Source: JAAYZQ01 sp034428935
GTDB lineage: Bacteria > Chloroflexota > Anaerolineae > JAAYZQ01
Length of the DNA stretch: 20,607 nucleotides
Assembly: GCA_034428935.1 (NCBI GenBank)
Contig: DAOUHB010000036.1
Span: 1-20,607, forward strand
Reading direction: 5' to 3'
Below the pieces are notes generated by a model, which worked only from the letters and a program-made list of their open reading frames with translations, was not told where the DNA came from and did not search any database. A program made the position numbers and the translations under genes. This document shows, in pieces, positions 16,686-20,607 of the stretch (positions are counted from its first letter, which is position 1; every line of letters starts with the position of its first letter).

Positions 16686-18086
16686 ATGAGCGCCAGGCCA
16701 AGACCCTGGTTCCTGCGCACCTACCGCCGGACCGAGGCGTCGCTGGTCGTCGTCGTGGTGGCCATTGCCTTCCTGGGCTTTGCCCTGGTGGAGGGCGCGG
16801 CGCGCATCCAGCAGGGGGTGCCGCCCCTGCCGCTGCCCTGGGATGCCCTGCGGCCGCCGGCGGTGCTCGCCCTGGTCCTGGTGGGCCTGCACCTGCTCCT
16901 GCGCTGGCGGGGCACCGAGACCGAGCAACTGCTCCTGCCCATCACCGGCCTGCTGCTGGCCCTGGGCCTGACCATGATCTGGCGGCTGCGCGGCGACGAC
17001 GGCGTCTGGCAGCAGGTCGTCCGCGGTCTCGTGCCCGGCGCGGTCCTGGCCGGCGTCGTCATCGCCCGGCCGGCCCTCATCGAGCGCGTGCGCCGGGAGT
17101 GGCCCCTGGTGGTCAGCCTGGGGGGGCTGGTCCTGCTGATGCTGACCGCCTTTTTCGGCGTCGTGGACGAGTCGGGCGCCCGGCTGGCGCTGCGCATCGG
17201 CCCGTTGGCGGTGCAGACCTCGGAGATCATCAAGCTGTCGCTCATCGTCTTCCTGGCGTGGTACATCGAGAGCGAGTGGGAGGAGGCCGAGGCGCGGGCC
17301 ATCGACCTGGGCTGGATCAAGCTGCCCGCCCTGCGCTATTTTGTGCCCGGCGTCCTCTTTGTCGTGCTCGCCATCCTGGCCCTGGTCAAGATGGCCGACC
17401 TGGGCGCCATCCTCATCCTGGGCAGCCTCTTTGTGGCCATGCTCTACGCCGGCTTTCAGCCGCGCATCCTGGCGCCCATCGCCACCATCGGCCTGCTGCT
17501 GTCGGTGGCCGCCGGCCTGTTCCTGGCCCTCGTGTGGGAGGTGCCCGACGTGGTGCAACTGCGGGTGGCCGCCTTTCGCGATCCCTGGAGCCAGGAGCCC
17601 CTCCTGGTCGAAGGCCAGCCGACGGGGCTGACCATCGCCGAGGGGCCGGGCTACCAGATCCAGCAGTCGGTGTATGCCACCGTGGCCGGCGGGCTGAGCG
17701 GCACGGGCCTGGGCTTTGGCTCGCCCCGGAACATCCCCCTGGCTCACTCGGAGTTTATCCTGGCGGCCATCGTCGAGGAGCTGGGCATCATCACCGGGCT
17801 GGCCGTCCTGGCGCTGTTCGTCGTCCTCTGCTGGCGCATCCTGCGCCTGGGCATCATGCTGCCCGAGGCGCAGATGTTCGAGCGGCTGCTGCTGGTGGGC
17901 ATCGCCATCCACTTTTTCACCCAGGTCTTTGTCATGGGCGCCGGCACCTTTAACCTGCTGCCCCTGACGGGCATCACCGTACCGTTCATGAGCCAGGGCG
18001 GCGTGGCGCTGATGGTCAACCTGCTGGAGGTGGGCCTGGCCCTGGCCCTGGCGCAGCGCCTGCAGCCCGTGGAGCAGGCGCCGTGA
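16686..18086 (+). CDS. rodA: SEDS peptidoglycan glycosyltransferase, RodA/FtsW family
   Basis: Polytopic membrane enzyme that polymerises lipid II into glycan strands together with a class B PBP. 466 residues, like actinobacterial RodA (about 470) and longer than E. coli RodA (370). Motifs: SGARLALRIGPLAVQTSE (the family's NGARRW...QPSE region), GTGLGFGSPRNIPLAHSEF followed by ILAAIVEELGI, and the C-terminal LLPLTGITVPFMSQGG. The usual catalytic-loop DF is EF here (E356). The start ATG at 16686 has GGGGAGGGG just upstream. Its stop overlaps the GTG of the PBP gene (GTGA), so enzyme and partner are translationally coupled. RodA rather than FtsW is inferred from the pbpA neighbour. Confidence 0.92.
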   Translation: MSARPRPWFLRTYRRTEASLVVVVVAIAFLGFALVEGAARIQQGVPPLPLPWDALRPPAVLALVLVGLHLLLRWRGTETEQLLLPITGLLLALGLTMIWRLRGDDGVWQQVVRGLVPGAVLAGVVIARPALIERVRREWPLVVSLGGLVLLMLTAFFGVVDESGARLALRIGPLAVQTSEIIKLSLIVFLAWYIESEWEEAEARAIDLGWIKLPALRYFVPGVLFVVLAILALVKMADLGAILILGSLFVAMLYAGFQPRILAPIATIGLLLSVAAGLFLALVWEVPDVVQLRVAAFRDPWSQEPLLVEGQPTGLTIAEGPGYQIQQSVYATVAGGLSGTGLGFGSPRNIPLAHSEFILAAIVEELGIITGLAVLALFVVLCWRILRLGIMLPEAQMFERLLLVGIAIHFFTQVFVMGAGTFNLLPLTGITVPFMSQGGVALMVNLLEVGLALALAQRLQPVEQAP

Positions 18087-19612
18087 CCCTCGCCCGCCGC
18101 ATCTGGCACCTGGCCTTTGTCGTCGCCGTGGGGCTGAGCCTGGTCTCGTTCCGCATGGCCTACTGGCCGCTCCTGCGCAGCCGCGACCGGCACCCGGTGG
18201 CCCCCGACGTGCAGGCCTACGCCGAGGCCGGCTCCAACCTGGAGGGCGGCGCGCAGCCGCGGGAGCTGCCGGCCCCCGTCGTGCAGCGCACGGTGCAAAA
18301 GCTGGCCAGCGTCACCCGGGGCACGATCTATGACCGCGAGGGGCGCCCCCTGGCCCACGACCGGCCCGAGGACCGGACCCGCGTCTACGCCGAGCCCTCC
18401 CTGGCCCACGTCGTCGGCTACGTGTCGGGCCTGCGCCTGGGTGTGGCGGGCATCGAGGCCACCCACAACCGCACCCTCCTGGGCCTGGACCGGCCCGACA
18501 GCCAGCTCATGGAGGCCATGCACCGGCCCATCGTCGGCAGCGACGTCTACCTGACCATCGACCTGGAGCTGCAGCAGGTGGCCGCCCGGGCCCTTGGCGG
18601 CCGCGCGGGGGCGGTGGTGGCCCTCGACGGGCACAGCGGCGCGGTCCTGGCCATGGTCAGCGCGCCGGGTTTCGATCCCAACCGCGTCCTCGAGGATGGG
18701 TACGCGGCCGGGCTGCTGGCCCAGGGCCAGAACGCCTTCCTCAACCGGGCCACGCAGGGTCTGTACGTGCCCGGCTCCACGTGGAAGACCGTCACCCTCA
18801 TCGCCGCCCTGGACAGCGGCCAGGTGTCGCCGGCCACCGTCTTTGACTTTGGCGAGCCCCGCACCAACGCCCAGGGCAGGCGCTACTACGTCTACGAGGT
18901 GGACGGCTTTGTCGTCGAGGACCCCAACCACGAGGAGCGAACCCTCAACCTGCAGGGGGCCTACGTGCGGTCGGCCAACGCCGCCTTTGCTCGCATGGCC
19001 GACGAGATGGACGGGGCCACCTATATTCGCTACGCCCAGGCCCTGGGCATTGGCCGCGACGAGCCCCCGCCCATCGAGATCGCCGCCGCCGCGTCGCGGC
19101 TGGCCGGCGACCTGGCGTCGCTGGAGACGAACAACGTGCTGCAGGCCTCCACGGGCTTTGGGCAGGGCGAGCTCCTGGTCTCGCCCCTGAGCATGGCACT
19201 GGTGGCGGCCAGCGTGGTCAACGCCGGCCACGTGCCCGAGCCGCACCTGGTGCAGGCCGTCCGGTCTCCTTCGGGGGTGCCGCTGCAGGTGGACGTGCGG
19301 CGCAACTGGATCCGGAACGCCATGCGGCCCGCCACGGCGCGGACCGTGCACGACATGATGGTCGCCGTCGTCGACAGCGGGCAGGCAAGGGATGCCTCGG
19401 TGCCGGGGGCCACGGTGGGCGGCAAGACGGGCACGGCGCAGTTGGGGGGCAGCCTCTCGCCCCACGCCTGGTTCATCGGTTTCGTAGAGACAGAGGACCG
19501 CGTGGTGGCCATCGCCGTCATCGTGGAGCAGGGGGGCAGCGGCGGCACGGTGGCGGCGCCCATCTTTGGCCAGGTGGCCCGGGCGGCCGTCGAGCGGTTG
19601 GGAGGGCGTTAG
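18083..19612 (+). CDS. pbpA: Class B penicillin-binding protein, PbpA type (transpeptidase)
   Basis: Crosslinks peptidoglycan at the outer face of the membrane and works with the SEDS enzyme encoded just before it. 509 residues, near the size of mycobacterial PbpA (about 490). An N-terminal TM helix (about 7-25) is followed by a dimerisation-domain part with TRGTIYDREGRPLA. The transpeptidase domain has the three active-site motifs: S232-T-W-K235 (VPGSTWKTVT), S297-A-N299 (RSANAAFA) and K448-T-G450 (GGKTGTAQLGG). There is no N-terminal glycosyltransferase domain and no C-terminal PASTA domain. It starts with GTG at 18083 in a GTGA overlap with rodA and ends directly against the kinase start. 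Confidence 0.94.
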   Translation: MTLARRIWHLAFVVAVGLSLVSFRMAYWPLLRSRDRHPVAPDVQAYAEAGSNLEGGAQPRELPAPVVQRTVQKLASVTRGTIYDREGRPLAHDRPEDRTRVYAEPSLAHVVGYVSGLRLGVAGIEATHNRTLLGLDRPDSQLMEAMHRPIVGSDVYLTIDLELQQVAARALGGRAGAVVALDGHSGAVLAMVSAPGFDPNRVLEDGYAAGLLAQGQNAFLNRATQGLYVPGSTWKTVTLIAALDSGQVSPATVFDFGEPRTNAQGRRYYVYEVDGFVVEDPNHEERTLNLQGAYVRSANAAFARMADEMDGATYIRYAQALGIGRDEPPPIEIAAAASRLAGDLASLETNNVLQASTGFGQGELLVSPLSMALVAASVVNAGHVPEPHLVQAVRSPSGVPLQVDVRRNWIRNAMRPATARTVHDMMVAVVDSGQARDASVPGATVGGKTGTAQLGGSLSPHAWFIGFVETEDRVVAIAVIVEQGGSGGTVAAPIFGQVARAAVERLGGR

Positions 19613-20607
19613 ATGCGGGACGATCTCATCGGGCAGCAACTGGACGAGTACCGCCTGTTGGCCCTCCTGGGCAGGGGCGGCATGGCCCGCGTCTACCTGG
19701 GGCTCGACGTGGGGCTGAAGCGCTACGTTTCGATCAAGGTCATCGACCCGCCCTTCCGCAGCGACCCGGGCTACGTGCAGCGCTTCGAGCGGGAGGCCCA
19801 GGCGGTGGCCCGCCTGGAGCATCCCCGCATCGTGCGCCTCTACCGCTACGGCCAGGCCGGCGACATGCTCTACATGGCCATGCAATACGTGGAGGGCGCC
19901 GACCTGGAGTCGCTCCTGTCCAACTACCGCCAGAACGATCAGTTCATCTTGCCCACCGAGGCGCAGCGCATCGTCGGCGAGGTGTGCCAGGCCCTGGACT
20001 ATGCCCACGCCCGGGGTGTGGTCCACCGCGACGTCAAGCCGGGCAACATCCTGGTCGACAGCCAGGGACACGCCTACCTGACCGACTTTGGCCTGGCGCT
20101 CTTTGCCGAGCCGCCGGAGGGCGAGGAGCACTTTGGCACGCCCCAGTACATGGCCCCCGAGCAGATCCTCTCGCCTGCCGGCGCCCTGCCCGAGAGCGAC
20201 CTGTATGCCCTGGGCATCGTCCTGTACGAGATGTTCACGGGGCAACTGCCCTTTGACGGCGAGACGATGCAGGTGGCTGCCAGCCAGGTACACGACGCGC
20301 CCCGGGCGCCGCGCCGCATCCGCCCGGACATCAACCCTGCCCTGGAGGCCCTCATCCTCAAGGCCCTGGCCAAGGATCCCCGCGACCGCTACCAGTCGGG
20401 CGCGGAGCTGGCCCGGGCCCTGGACCGCGCGCTCCAGACCGAGCCCGCGACCCCCGTGACCCCACCCTATTTGACGATGGGGGAACGGGTGACGGCCGAG
20501 CTGCAGAGGCAGCCTGCCCCACCGGCGCCGGCGACCGGCCGGCGGCGCGCGTCGTCGTCGCCGCCGGTCTCGGCGGCTCCCGTGCGGCGGTCGCTGCGCT
20601 GTCTCTT
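19613..20607 (+). CDS. PknB-like Ser/Thr protein kinase, 3' end cut by the window edge
   Basis: The ATG at 19613 directly follows the pbpA stop, with GGAGGG six bases upstream. 331 residues are visible. Hanks-type kinase domain about 10-280: glycine loop G20-R-G-G-M-A, K42 (VSIKVI), E61, catalytic HRDVKPGN with D140 and N145, DFG D158, and GTPQYMAPEQ with T176. The activation loop between DFG and GT is short and contains four Glu but no Ser or Thr. After the kinase domain comes a Pro/Ala/Arg-rich linker. Any TM helix or PASTA repeats would lie outside the window. In related clusters this kinase phosphorylates FHA and cell-wall proteins. Confidence 0.93.
   Translation, partial: MRDDLIGQQLDEYRLLALLGRGGMARVYLGLDVGLKRYVSIKVIDPPFRSDPGYVQRFEREAQAVARLEHPRIVRLYRYGQAGDMLYMAMQYVEGADLESLLSNYRQNDQFILPTEAQRIVGEVCQALDYAHARGVVHRDVKPGNILVDSQGHAYLTDFGLALFAEPPEGEEHFGTPQYMAPEQILSPAGALPESDLYALGIVLYEMFTGQLPFDGETMQVAASQVHDAPRAPRRIRPDINPALEALILKALAKDPRDRYQSGAELARALDRALQTEPATPVTPPYLTMGERVTAELQRQPAPPAPATGRRRASSSPPVSAAPVRRSLRCL

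Noticed and set aside
17744..20293. Minus-strand open frame of 849 codons opposite rodA, pbpA and the kinase
   Set aside because: Shadow of the three plus-strand genes, which have full sets of catalytic motifs. The minus-strand frame at 16050-17912 is likewise a shadow.

Overview
The window is GC-rich throughout and holds two divergently transcribed gene blocks around a central regulatory gap (about 14607-15025). No tRNA, rRNA, IS element, CRISPR array or phage gene was seen. The best guess at the host is a Chloroflexota bacterium (Anaerolineae/Caldilineae-like). This is an inference: the right-hand block (DUF3662-FHA protein, short TM-FHA protein, RodA, PbpA, PknB-like kinase) is an arrangement known from Actinobacteriota and also Chloroflexota. 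The left-hand block is an E. coli-type complex I operon with a fused nuoCD. An actinobacterium cannot be excluded from the sequence alone.

Minus strand, 14606 down to 1: a complete-order nuo operon, nuoA-B-CD-E-F-G-H-I-J-K-L-M-N, encoding proton-pumping NADH:quinone oxidoreductase. The gene order is the same as in E. coli, including the nuoCD fusion and a NuoG that keeps the extra N7 cluster cysteines. Only nuoN is cut, by the left window edge. Most junctions are 4-base ATGA overlaps or gaps of a few bases, so the operon is probably one transcript. All Fe-S cluster cysteines checked in NuoB, E, F, G and I are present. The acidic and lysine residues checked in the antiporter-like subunits L and M and in NuoK are present, as is the glutamate checked in NuoN. 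The operon therefore looks functional.

Centre, 14607-15025: an extended -10 promoter reads left into nuoA and a near-consensus -35/-10 promoter reads right into the FHA block. Between them lie repeated GTTGGA half-sites. The nuo leader can form two GC-rich hairpins whose loops are complementary.

Plus strand, 15026 to the right edge: FhaA-like protein, a 42-codon small ORF tucked between ATGA overlaps, FhaB-like protein, a SEDS glycosyltransferase (RodA/FtsW), a class B penicillin-binding protein (PbpA type) and a PknB-like Ser/Thr kinase cut by the right edge. In the mycobacterial version of this cluster the kinase phosphorylates cell-wall regulators and FHA proteins bind the phosphothreonines. 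The SEDS/PBP pair builds peptidoglycan, and a PP2C phosphatase (PstP) sits between fhaB and rodA. Here there is no phosphatase in that position. Three proteins of the block carry unusual changes at key sites: FhaB-like Arg to Ala at the phosphate-binding position, RodA Asp to Glu at the catalytic-loop position, and a kinase activation loop with glutamates and no Ser/Thr before the GT motif. These coordinated departures are the most interesting signal in an otherwise conventional region.
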